Shown here piece by piece: positions 26,224 through 34,213 of a stretch of DNA of 64,000 nt. The stretch covers positions 1-64,000 of the forward strand of contig JAIYBB010000008.1 in assembly GCA_027488735.1 (NCBI GenBank), given 5' to 3'. Below the pieces are notes generated by a model, which was not told the origin of the DNA, made no database searches, and worked only from the letters and a program-made list of their open reading frames with translations. Within the stretch, counting starts at the first letter, position 1, and every line of letters begins with the position of its first letter. This DNA comes from Comamonadaceae bacterium. Its GTDB lineage: Bacteria > Pseudomonadota > Gammaproteobacteria > Burkholderiales > Burkholderiaceae_C. The translations under genes were made by a program, and so were the position numbers.

Positions 26224-27516
26224 ATGCCAAACACACAGAGCAAAAGAAATGCTATGCAAGCTCGCACTTACTTGCTGCCTTCCCTCGTTTTAGCCGCCAC
26301 CGGCTTAATGGGCGCACAGTCTGCCTTGGCCGTCAGCGTCAAAGTAGAACAATTCGTCGAAGCCAAAGACCCCTGGGGCATGGCCGCTATGAAAGACGGC
26401 ACCTTTTTCTTCACTGAAAAATGCGGCGGCCTTTCAGTGCGTACCCCATCAGGAAGCATCAACAAATTGTTGGGCATCGGCGGTTCAGCCGGCTATTCAT
26501 CTGTCAAAAATGATTTGTTTTGCGACGGACAAGCTGGCGTTTTAGGCGTAGCAGTTGACCCTGAGTTTGACAAAAACCGTTATGTCTACCTGCGTTCTAC
26601 TTCCAAAGGTGACAACCGCGCTTTTGGCGGCTATGCCAACATTTTGATGCGCATGAAGGTCAGCGCTGACATGAAGAGCGTGTCTGACGTTACCGAAATC
26701 ATCAACGACATGGGTTACAAGCCCAAGAAATCCAACCACCCCTTTGGTGGCCCTGGCGCTCACAACGGTGGCGCTTTGGCATTCGGCCCTGATGGCTACT
26801 TGTACGTGACCATTGGCGACAACCACAGCGGCCCTGGCCCACAAGACGGCACCAAGCTGGTCGGCAAAGTGTTGCGCGTTGACCGTGATGGCAAAGGTGC
26901 CGCAGAAAACAAGCCACCAGCAGGTTTCGACCAGCGTATCTTCACCTACGGTCACCGCAATCCTCAAGGCATCACTTTCCGTGGTAACGATGTTTACATT
27001 TCGGAAAATGGACCTTGGCACAGCGATGAAGTCACCAAGCTCGTCAACGGCGGCAATGGTGGCTGGGACCCACGTGGCGAAGTCAACGGACGTCCAGCTT
27101 GTCCAGATGGCTACTGCGGTTACTCACCTAACCAAATGGGTGCCATGCCTCAGAAAGAACGCGCTGCGTTCATGCCTATGACCGACTTGAAAGCCTATCC
27201 CAAAGCCCTGAAGCCAGCGTTCAATAACAACGGCTTGTCACAAGGCATGTGCGGTAGCGCATGGCTGGTTGGCAAACAGTGGAAAGAATGGGAAGGTCGT
27301 TTGGCCGTCGGTTATGCAGGTATTGGTATCCACGGCACTCCCGTTGGTAACCGTATCGACATCCTTGACGTGAGCAAAGACGGTATGTCTGCCAAGAAGA
27401 TCGAAATGTCATACCCTGACTACGCAGGTCGCGTGCGTCACTTGCACTCAACTGAAGGTGTTTTGTATGTGGGTGATGAGGCTCGTGGTGCTATCTTCAA
27501 GGTAACTCCTCAGTAA
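26224..27516 (+). CDS. PQQ-dependent sugar (sorbosone/aldose) dehydrogenase-like protein
   Basis: A 430-residue exported six-bladed beta-propeller of the GSDH/sorbosone dehydrogenase family. A signal peptide ends near SALA. Characteristic motifs are DGQAGVLGVAVDPEFDKNRY, HNGGALAFGPDGYLYVTIGD (with the presumed catalytic His) and FTYGHRNPQGI (PQQ-contacting Arg). ENGPWHSDEV and GRVRHLHSTEGVLYVGDE follow. It would oxidise a sugar or aldehyde in the periplasm and pass electrons to a cytochrome; a small cytochrome c follows. GGAG lies before ATG 26224. The exact substrate, and PQQ use, are inferred. Confidence 0.85.
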   Translation: MPNTQSKRNAMQARTYLLPSLVLAATGLMGAQSALAVSVKVEQFVEAKDPWGMAAMKDGTFFFTEKCGGLSVRTPSGSINKLLGIGGSAGYSSVKNDLFCDGQAGVLGVAVDPEFDKNRYVYLRSTSKGDNRAFGGYANILMRMKVSADMKSVSDVTEIINDMGYKPKKSNHPFGGPGAHNGGALAFGPDGYLYVTIGDNHSGPGPQDGTKLVGKVLRVDRDGKGAAENKPPAGFDQRIFTYGHRNPQGITFRGNDVYISENGPWHSDEVTKLVNGGNGGWDPRGEVNGRPACPDGYCGYSPNQMGAMPQKERAAFMPMTDLKAYPKALKPAFNNNGLSQGMCGSAWLVGKQWKEWEGRLAVGYAGIGIHGTPVGNRIDILDVSKDGMSAKKIEMSYPDYAGRVRHLHSTEGVLYVGDEARGAIFKVTPQ

Positions 27517-27539
27517 TGTCTCTGGCTTAACGCCTCTGG

Positions 27540-27570
27540 AACGCGCTGCATTCGTGCAGCGCGTTTTTTT
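27540..27570 (+). terminator. Strong terminator after the sugar dehydrogenase
   Basis: AACGCGCTGCA and TGCAGCGCGTT form an 11-bp perfect stem capped by a TTCG tetraloop and followed by a T-run. It separates the dehydrogenase from the cytochrome gene, which therefore needs its own promoter. Confidence 0.95.
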
Positions 27571-27604
27571 CATTTAACAACGGTTTCTCGTGCGTCCTTG
27601 TTGT

Positions 27605-27634
27605 TTGACTTGTCAGCACATGGTTTTTTAAATT
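27605..27634 (+). promoter_or_regulatory. Candidate leaderless promoter of the small cytochrome gene
   Basis: TTGACT (27605-27610) and TAAATT (27629-27634) are 18 bases apart. The -10 ends six bases before the ATG at 27641, so the transcript would begin at about the start codon. No ribosome-binding site is present, and a terminator lies just upstream. Confidence 0.6.
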
Positions 27635-27640
27635 GTGATC

Positions 27641-28009
27641 ATGAACAACTTATCCACTTCTCCTCATTCTTCCTTTCTTCTGCGTTTTTTCGGCATGTCG
27701 GTGTTTGTCGGCCTGTTGTTTTGTGCCAAACCTGTTTATGCGGAAAATGAACAGCTGAAAAAACTCATGCTTACCAACAACTGCCTCGCCTGCCATCAGA
27801 TTGATAAGCGCAAGTACGGTCCTCAGTTCGATGAGATCCCTGCAAAGTACATAAACGACGCTTCCGCTGTGGCCAAACTGGCTGCCAAAATCAAAGCTGG
27901 CGGCACCGGTGTTTGGGGCGAAGACTACATGCCGCCTCAGCCCCAAGTCTCTGACGCAAATGCCATAACCATGGCCGAATTGATAATGGCGCTCAAACCC
28001 GCCAAATAA
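27641..28009 (+). CDS. Small periplasmic cytochrome c (c551/c552-like)
   Basis: A 122-residue mono-haem cytochrome. The signal peptide spans about residues 1-34 (hydrophobic FFGMSVFVGLLFCAKPVYA). The haem site is CLACH in LTNNCLACHQIDKRKYGPQF. The C-terminal EDYMPPQP segment supplies the likely Met axial ligand. It is the right size and location to accept electrons from the upstream sugar dehydrogenase, though a terminator separates the two genes. The start could also be the GTG at 27635. The upstream TTGACT/TAAATT pair suggests a leaderless message. Confidence 0.88.
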   Translation: MNNLSTSPHSSFLLRFFGMSVFVGLLFCAKPVYAENEQLKKLMLTNNCLACHQIDKRKYGPQFDEIPAKYINDASAVAKLAAKIKAGGTGVWGEDYMPPQPQVSDANAITMAELIMALKPAK

Positions 28010-28026
28010 ACATTTTTATTGACGAC

Positions 28027-28063
28027 AAGCAGACCGGGTGTAGCCACCTTGGTCTGCTTTTTT
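28027..28063 (+). terminator. Terminator after the small cytochrome gene
   Basis: AGCAGACC (28029-28036) pairs with GGTCTGCT (28051-28058), with an inner GGTG/CACC stem, followed by a T-run. It lies between the convergent cytochrome and tartrate dehydrogenase-like genes. Confidence 0.9.
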
Positions 28064-28065
28064 GT

Positions 28066-29154
28066 TTAAAGCGCTGCCGCGATCGCCTTGCCCATATCCG
28101 TGGTCTTGGCCTTGCCCCCGATATCTGGGGTTTTAGGAGCGCCACTTTTCGGGTCCAGCACCTTTTCAATCGCGGCCAGCATGGCGTCATGCGCGTCCTT
28201 GTGCCCAAGGAATTCCAGCATCATGGCGCCGGACCAAATTTGTCCGATGGGGTTGGCAATGCCTTGGCCCGCGATGTCCGGCGCCGAGCCGTGCACCGGC
28301 TCGAACAATGACGGAAACACGCGGTCTGGGTTGAGGTTGGCGCTCGGTGCAATGCCAATCGTCCCAGTACAAGCAGGTCCGAGGTCACTCAAAATGTCGC
28401 CAAACAAATTGCTGGCCACCACCACGTCGAAAAAGTCCGGGCGCTGCACAAAATGCGCGGTAAGAATGTCGATATGGAATTTATCCAGCCGTATGTCTGG
28501 ATAGGCTTTGGCCATTTCGGCCACGCGCTCGTCCCAGTAAGGCATGGTGATGGCGATGCCGTTGGATTTGGTCGCGCTGGTCAAATGTTTTTTCGGGCGC
28601 GTCATGGCCAGCTCGAACGCAAACTTCAACACGCGGTCCACACCAATGCGCGTCATCACGCTTTCTTGCATCACGATTTCGCGTGGCGTGCCCTGGAACA
28701 TGCGCCCGCCAATGCTGGAGTATTCGCCCTCGGTGTTTTCGCGCACGATGTACATGTCGATCTCGCCGGGCTGGCGCGCGGTGCCGTCGCGTCGCACCAC
28801 TGGCGCGATGATGCCGGGCATGAGCCGCGCCGGGCGCAAATTGATGTACTGGTCGAACTCGCGCCGAAACAGCAGCAGCGACCCCCACAGCGAAATATGG
28901 TCGGGGATTTTGTCGGGCATGCCAACCGCGCCGAAGAAGATGGCGTCGTGGCCGCCGATCTGTTCTTTCCAATCGTCGGGCAGCATCTGGCCATGCTTTT
29001 CAAAATAGTTCCAGCTGGAAAAATCGAAATGGTCAAATTGCAAGTTGATACCAAATTTACGCGCCGCTGCGTCCAACACCAACAAGCCTTCGGGCATGAC
29101 TTCAGTGCCGATGCCGTCTCCGGCAATCACTGCGATACGGTGTGTGTGCGCCAT
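28066..29154 (-). CDS. Tartrate / D-malate dehydrogenase-like decarboxylating enzyme
   Basis: A 362-residue beta-decarboxylating dehydrogenase of the isocitrate/isopropylmalate family, closest in pattern to tartrate dehydrogenase/DmlA. Motifs are RIAVIAGDGIGTEVMPEGL, the NAD and substrate region MYIVRENTEGEYSSIGGRMF, the catalytic ATKSNGIAITMPYWDE and FEPVHGSAPDIAGQGIANP. Substrates could be D-malate, L-tartrate or meso-tartrate, with pyruvate/oxaloglycolate-type products (family knowledge). The start at 29154 has AAGGAG at ideal distance; the ATG six bases upstream is too close to it. It is a single leftward gene. Confidence 0.88.
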   Translation of the reverse strand: MAHTHRIAVIAGDGIGTEVMPEGLLVLDAAARKFGINLQFDHFDFSSWNYFEKHGQMLPDDWKEQIGGHDAIFFGAVGMPDKIPDHISLWGSLLLFRREFDQYINLRPARLMPGIIAPVVRRDGTARQPGEIDMYIVRENTEGEYSSIGGRMFQGTPREIVMQESVMTRIGVDRVLKFAFELAMTRPKKHLTSATKSNGIAITMPYWDERVAEMAKAYPDIRLDKFHIDILTAHFVQRPDFFDVVVASNLFGDILSDLGPACTGTIGIAPSANLNPDRVFPSLFEPVHGSAPDIAGQGIANPIGQIWSGAMMLEFLGHKDAHDAMLAAIEKVLDPKSGAPKTPDIGGKAKTTDMGKAIAAAL

Positions 29155-29259
29155 GGCCATGACTCCTTGTGACAATAAATGGATGGGAATAGCTATTGTC
29201 AAGCAACAACGCAAGCTTGCATCTTTCCAGATACCTAGCGCATCGGGCAGACCAGGTAT

Positions 29260-30795
29260 TCATGGCTCGACAGGCATTTTGAAATACAGGGCTTGCAACA
29301 TATGCGGCAACAAAATGGCGTCGGCCTGCGCTAAATCTGCGATGGTTTGCGCCAATCGCATCACACGGTGCACCGTGCGGGCTGACCAAGCCGATTTCAT
29401 GGCTTGCTGCTGCAAACACTGCTGCGCGGGCTGGTCTATGCGCAAGTGTTGTAACTGCGCGGCTGTCAGGCGGTGGTTGCTGACACCGCGCCGAGACACT
29501 GCACGGTCGTAGGCCTGCTGACAACGTGCTTGCACCACCGTGCTGCTTTCACCGGTCGGGGCTTGCATCAATTCTTGCGGCGACAACGCGGCCACATGCA
29601 CTTGCATGTCAATGCGGTCAAGCAAGGGGCCGCTTAATCTTCCTTCGTACCGGGCGATTTGCTCGCGCGAGCAGCGGCATGCGGGTTGCGAGGCGCCCGA
29701 ATAGCCGCACGGGCAAGGGTTCATGGCGGCTATCCATTGGAACTGCGCGGGAAACTCGGCCTGGTGCCTGGCGCGTGACAAGGTGATGCGACCATTTTCC
29801 AAAGGCTCACGCAACGCTTCCAGCGCCAGTCTGGGGAACTCGGGCAATTCGTCCAAAAACAGCAGCCCGTGGTGTGCCAGAGAGATTTCCCCCGGCTTGG
29901 GTGGCGCCCCGCCACCGACCAAGGCCGCCATGGTGGCGCTGTGATGGGGCTGCCGGTAAGGTCGCCTGCCCCACATCGCCGGTTGAAATTGACCCGCCAG
30001 ACTGAGCACGGCGGCCGACTCTAGCGCTTGTTGCTGCGCCATGGCTGGCAATAAACCGGGCAGTCGTTGCGCCAGCATGGATTTGCCGCTTCCCGGCGGC
30101 CCGCTCATGAGCACGCTGTGCCCCCCGGCGGCGGCAATTTCCAAGGCCCGCTTTGGCCCGGCTTGGCCGCGGACATCTTGCAGGTCCAGCGCCGAGTCAC
30201 CCCCGATGGGGGGTACCGGTGCACCGCCACTCAGCTTGGCCCAGCCTTCGGCTGGCGGCTCAAACGGCGCGCTGCCCGCAGGCGCAAACGCCTGCACCAC
30301 ATCACGCAAATGACCGGCTTTGTACACACATGCATCAGGCAATACAGCCGCTTCTTCGGCGCTTTGGGCGGGCAACACCCAGGCCAGTGGCAGATGGTGC
30401 TGCTGCCAGCCCAACAACATGGCCAAGGCGCCCCGTACCGGTCTGAGTTCGCCGGAGAGTGACAGTTCACCGGCAAACACATACTGTTGCAGCGCTTGGC
30501 CGTCGATTTGTTCGCTGGCCGCCAGGATGCCCATGGCGATAGGCAAATCAAACCGGCCTGAATCTTTGGGTAAATCGGCCGGGGCCAGATTGACAATGAT
30601 GCGCTTGTTGGAAGGGAACTCCAAACCGCTGTTCAAAATGGCCGAGCGCACCCGCTCGCGGGCTTCGCGCACTTCGGTATCGGCCAAGCCCACCAAGGCA
30701 AATTGCGGCAAACCATTGGCCAAATGCACTTCCACAGTCACCGCGGGAGCTTTCAAGCCCCAAACCGTGCAACTGTGCACCTGCGCATACGACAT
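29260..30795 (-). CDS. comM: YifB/ComM-family magnesium chelatase-like AAA ATPase
   Basis: A 511-residue protein with an N-terminal Lon-like fold (VHSCTVWGLKAPAVTVEVHL), a central AAA+ ATPase with Walker A GPPGSGKSMLAQRLPG, and a Mg-chelatase-type C-terminal part. A Cys-rich zinc-like insertion is present (CPCGYSGASQPACRCSREQ). In naturally competent bacteria ComM is a hexameric branch-migration helicase used in transformation; related YifB genes are also found in species not known to be competent. It is transcribed leftward, divergent from glnK, with its own promoter region shared with the sigma-54 control region. Confidence 0.92.
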   Translation of the reverse strand: MSYAQVHSCTVWGLKAPAVTVEVHLANGLPQFALVGLADTEVREARERVRSAILNSGLEFPSNKRIIVNLAPADLPKDSGRFDLPIAMGILAASEQIDGQALQQYVFAGELSLSGELRPVRGALAMLLGWQQHHLPLAWVLPAQSAEEAAVLPDACVYKAGHLRDVVQAFAPAGSAPFEPPAEGWAKLSGGAPVPPIGGDSALDLQDVRGQAGPKRALEIAAAGGHSVLMSGPPGSGKSMLAQRLPGLLPAMAQQQALESAAVLSLAGQFQPAMWGRRPYRQPHHSATMAALVGGGAPPKPGEISLAHHGLLFLDELPEFPRLALEALREPLENGRITLSRARHQAEFPAQFQWIAAMNPCPCGYSGASQPACRCSREQIARYEGRLSGPLLDRIDMQVHVAALSPQELMQAPTGESSTVVQARCQQAYDRAVSRRGVSNHRLTAAQLQHLRIDQPAQQCLQQQAMKSAWSARTVHRVMRLAQTIADLAQADAILLPHMLQALYFKMPVEP

Positions 30796-30820
30796 CTGAA
30801 CCGCCTTTCATTCCAAATGC

Positions 30821-30868
30821 TCACCAAAACCGTGCGAGACCGGCATCAACACCGCACCAAAAAAGAGC
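30821..30868 (+). promoter_or_regulatory. Two NtrC-like binding sites (UAS) for glnK-amtB
   Basis: TCACCAAAACCGTGC (30821-30835) and GCACCAAAAAAGAGC (30854-30868) each match eight of ten positions of the GCACC-N5-GGTGC dyad. Their centres are 33 bp apart, about three helical turns, so they face the same side of the helix. They lie 60-110 bp upstream of the sigma-54 promoter, the usual enhancer position. Confidence 0.6.
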
Positions 30869-30930
30869 GCCTGCCCGTGTTTACATGCTGACAAGCCCTG
30901 TTAGAGGGCAATAGTGCAGCAGATTTTGCT

Positions 30931-30946
30931 TGGCACAGAGACTGCT
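30931..30946 (+). promoter_or_regulatory. Sigma-54 (-24/-12) promoter of glnK-amtB
   Basis: TGGCAC-N5-CTGCT with the invariant GG and GC exactly ten bases apart, preceded by TT. It lies 74 bp before the glnK ATG. It fits nitrogen control by NtrC and RpoN. Confidence 0.85.
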
Positions 30947-30992
30947 AAGAGTAGCTGCACTGCGTTTTTTTGAATGCCGTGTATTCACATGA

Positions 30993-31358
<366 letters not shown>

Positions 31359-31380
31359 TTCACCGACAAGGACACACACC

Positions 31381-32844
31381 ATGAAAAAACTCTTAGCCAC
31401 GCTGGCCTTGGGCCTGGGTCTGGTCTTCGCCTCAGGCGTTGCCATGGCCGAAGATGCGCCCGCCACACCTGCGGCAACAGCAGCATCTGCGGCCGAAGCA
31501 CCGGCGGCAGCGCCTGCCGCCGCCCCCGCGCCGGTTCCCAACAAAGGCGATACCGCTTGGATGACCGTTGCCACCATCCTCGTGATTCTGATGACCATTC
31601 CCGGTCTGGCCTTATTTTACGGCGGCCTGGTTCGCTCGAAGAACATGTTGTCGGTGCTGATGCAGGTGTTCGTCGTGTCGTCACTGATCTATGTGCTGTG
31701 GGTGTTGTATGGCTACTCTGTGGCATTCACCTCCAGCAATCCGTTCTTTGGAACCTTCGACAAAATCATGCTCAAAGGCGTGACGGTGGAATCCTTGGGC
31801 GCCACCTTCAGCAAGGGTGTTTACATTCCTGAATTGACATTTGTGGCCTTCCAAGCCACGTTCGCCGCCATCACTTGTGCCTTGATCGTGGGTGCATTCG
31901 CCGAACGCATGAAGTTCTCAGCCGTGCTGTTGTTTTGCGCGCTGTGGTTCACCTTCAGCTATTTGCCGGTCGCACACATGGTTTGGTATTGGGACGGTCC
32001 TGACGCCATCACTGATGCTGCTTCGCTGGAAAAAGTCACTGCCGCTGCCGGCTGGTTATGGGCCAAAGGCGCCTTGGACTTCGCAGGCGGCACCGTGGTG
32101 CATATCAATGCAGCGGTCGCTGGTTTGGTGGGTGCTTACATGGTCGGCAAACGCATGGGCTACGGCAAAGAATCCATGGCGCCTCACAGCCTGACATTGA
32201 CCATGGTCGGTGCCGCGCTGTTGTGGGTGGGCTGGTTCGGTTTCAACGCCGGTTCCAATTTGGAAGCCAACGGTTTGACGGCACTTGCATTCGTCAACAC
32301 GCTGGTGGCGACAGCTGCTGCGACCTTGGCTTGGATTGCCGGTGAAGCGCTGAGCAAAGGCAAAGCATCTATGTTGGGTGCAGCCTCCGGTGCCGTGGCT
32401 GGTTTGGTGGCCATCACGCCGGCTTGCGGCTTCGTTGGCCCCGGCGGCGCGATCATCATTGGTTTGGTTGCGGGTCTGCTGTGTTTGTGGGGTGTGAACG
32501 GCTTGAAGCGCATGCTCGGCGCTGACGACAGCTTGGACGTGTTCGGTGTGCACGGTGTCGGCGGTATCGTCGGCGCCTTGTTGACCGGCGTGTTCGCAGC
32601 CCCTTCATTGGGTGGCACCGGCGTCTATGATTACGTGGCCAATGCCGCCAACCCTGACTACAACATCCTCGGTCAGGTCTGGATCCAAGCGCAAGCGGTC
32701 GGCACCACCATCGTCTGGTCTGCTGTGGTGTCCTTGATTGCCTACAAACTGATTGACCTCGTGATCGGTCTGCGCGTGAGCGAAGAAGAAGAGCGCGAAG
32801 GTTTGGACATCAGCAGCCACGGCGAAACGGCTTATCACAGATAA
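31381..32844 (+). CDS. amtB: Ammonium transporter AmtB
   Basis: A 487-residue ammonium channel of the Amt/Mep/Rh family with 11 membrane helices after a cleaved signal peptide (ends GVAMA). A long Ala/Pro-rich periplasmic stretch (about residues 22-57) precedes TM1, which is unusually long. Conserved parts are PGLALFYGGLVRSKN, CALIVGAFAERMKFSAVLLF, WLWAKGALDFAGGTVVHINA (pore His) and DVFGVHGVGGIVGALLTGVF (second pore His). It is co-transcribed with glnK and followed by a strong terminator. Confidence 0.97.
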   Translation: MKKLLATLALGLGLVFASGVAMAEDAPATPAATAASAAEAPAAAPAAAPAPVPNKGDTAWMTVATILVILMTIPGLALFYGGLVRSKNMLSVLMQVFVVSSLIYVLWVLYGYSVAFTSSNPFFGTFDKIMLKGVTVESLGATFSKGVYIPELTFVAFQATFAAITCALIVGAFAERMKFSAVLLFCALWFTFSYLPVAHMVWYWDGPDAITDAASLEKVTAAAGWLWAKGALDFAGGTVVHINAAVAGLVGAYMVGKRMGYGKESMAPHSLTLTMVGAALLWVGWFGFNAGSNLEANGLTALAFVNTLVATAAATLAWIAGEALSKGKASMLGAASGAVAGLVAITPACGFVGPGGAIIIGLVAGLLCLWGVNGLKRMLGADDSLDVFGVHGVGGIVGALLTGVFAAPSLGGTGVYDYVANAANPDYNILGQVWIQAQAVGTTIVWSAVVSLIAYKLIDLVIGLRVSEEEEREGLDISSHGETAYHR

Positions 32845-32874
32845 CTATTCCTAGAGCGTATTTAGCGCTACTCA

Positions 32875-32907
32875 AAACCACCCGGTGAAAGCCGGGTGGT
32901 TTTTTTA
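32875..32907 (+). terminator. Terminator of the glnK-amtB operon
   Basis: AAAACCACCCGG/CCGGGTGGTTTT is a 12-bp perfect stem with a TGAAAG loop and a following T-run, 30 bases after the amtB stop. Confidence 0.95.
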
Positions 32908-32990
32908 TGCCTGACATTTTTGCTCGTAATCTCGCTTAGAGTTAGCCTTTCTCGGTTTGAAGTTCACCGGGCCCTTTCATATGGACCGCC

Positions 32991-33533
32991 ATGTCAAATA
33001 CGCAATCTGACATTGAACAAGAATTGAACTCACTCTGGGTACATGCGCAATTTGGGGATGCCCTGTGCTACAGGCAATTGCTGTGCGAATTGGCCACTGT
33101 GCTGCGCGCGTATTTACTTCACCTCATGCCGGATCATTCGGATGAAGTTGAAGATGTGTTGCAGGCTTGTCTGTTGGCTGCGCATATGAAACGGCATACC
33201 TACCAAGGCACCGGTTGGATCACTGACTGGCTTTACGACATCTGTCTTTTCAAATGGCAACGACACCAACAACAGCGCGGGCGCTCGAGCCGGTCTGTGT
33301 CTTCGTTCGACGGTTGGGAAGATATCACTTTGCACCAACAAGCACATGCCAAACATGCATCCAAACTCGATCTGGGAAAATCTTCCAAGCTTTTTGCGCC
33401 TCATCAACGCACCGCATTAGAGCTGGCCAGACTGGGTGATTCATCGGTTTTGAGCAACGAACTAGCGCAGAAAAATCACGACCTGCACCTGCATGCCGCG
33501 CTGGGTGTTTTGTACAAGCACTGGCGCAAATGA
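32991..33533 (+). CDS. ECF-like RNA polymerase sigma factor, divergent
   Basis: A 180-residue protein with the layout of an ECF sigma factor. Region 2-like YRQLLCELATVLRAYLLHLM and DEVEDVLQACLLAAHMKRHT, GTGWITDWLYDICLFKWQRH (region 2.4 vicinity), then a weak region 4 (HQRTALELARLGDSSVLSNE) are seen. Similarity to the consensus is low, particularly in the C-terminal HTH, so some function may be altered. It overlaps the following NrsF-like gene by four bases (ATGA), the normal sigma/anti-sigma arrangement. Assignment rests on pattern and neighbour. Confidence 0.7.
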   Translation: MSNTQSDIEQELNSLWVHAQFGDALCYRQLLCELATVLRAYLLHLMPDHSDEVEDVLQACLLAAHMKRHTYQGTGWITDWLYDICLFKWQRHQQQRGRSSRSVSSFDGWEDITLHQQAHAKHASKLDLGKSSKLFAPHQRTALELARLGDSSVLSNELAQKNHDLHLHAALGVLYKHWRK

Positions 33534-34168
33534 TGCTGACCAAAGAATTCATCGAGATCATTTGCAATGACCGCCTGTCCGCGCGTTCTGGCAGCTTGCG
33601 CTTCTCGACTGTGATCGCTATCAGCGGTTTAATTGTGACCAGTTTGTTCCTGCTCAACGCCTTGGATCTCGCGCGATTACGCAACTTGATGAACCAAACC
33701 TACTTTCAGTATGTATCGATTTGTCTGCTGCTGCTCTACATCAGCAGCGGCAAAGTACTGGTGTCACTCAGCAATCCGGGTCGCTACAGTGCTGCGGCTT
33801 TGGTTTGGGTTTTTTTGAGTGTGTTGCTGCTGTGGATGCCGTTTCTTCTGGTTTCTGTCAATCCCAAATTCGGCATGCCTGTTCCCGCTTTATCCTTATC
33901 TCACGGGATGTCCAGTACTTTCATGCTCGTAGTGTTCGCGCTGCCTTGGCTAATCTTGTTATTCAACCATTTGCGATCTATGGCGCCCACCCGTTTGGTA
34001 TTGATCGGCGCATTCGCAGGTATGGTGTCCTGCGCGTTGGCCAGCATGCTTTTATTGGTCAGCGACATCAAGGGCGTTGCACATTTTCATATTTACAGCG
34101 CCAGCTCAGCCATGCTTGTGCTCAGTCTGATGGGAGCGCTGATCGGTCCACGCTTGCTGCGTTGGTGA
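33530..34168 (+). CDS. NrsF-like (DUF1109) anti-sigma factor, membrane protein
   Basis: A 212-residue integral membrane protein with about six helices (for example FSTVIAISGLIVTSLFLLNA, VSICLLLLYISSG, AALVWVFLSVLLLWMPFLLV) and a short cytoplasmic N-terminus. This matches the NrsF/DUF1109 family of anti-sigma factors that hold ECF sigma factors at the membrane. It is coupled to the preceding sigma gene (ATGATG, so the start may be 33530 or 33533). The inducing signal is unknown. Convergent with metH. Confidence 0.72.
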   Translation: MMLTKEFIEIICNDRLSARSGSLRFSTVIAISGLIVTSLFLLNALDLARLRNLMNQTYFQYVSICLLLLYISSGKVLVSLSNPGRYSAAALVWVFLSVLLLWMPFLLVSVNPKFGMPVPALSLSHGMSSTFMLVVFALPWLILLFNHLRSMAPTRLVLIGAFAGMVSCALASMLLLVSDIKGVAHFHIYSASSAMLVLSLMGALIGPRLLRW

Positions 34169-34213
34169 CCAGACGACACCCTTGCCGTTTCCGTCGGCTG
34201 TTTGCGCAAGCTG

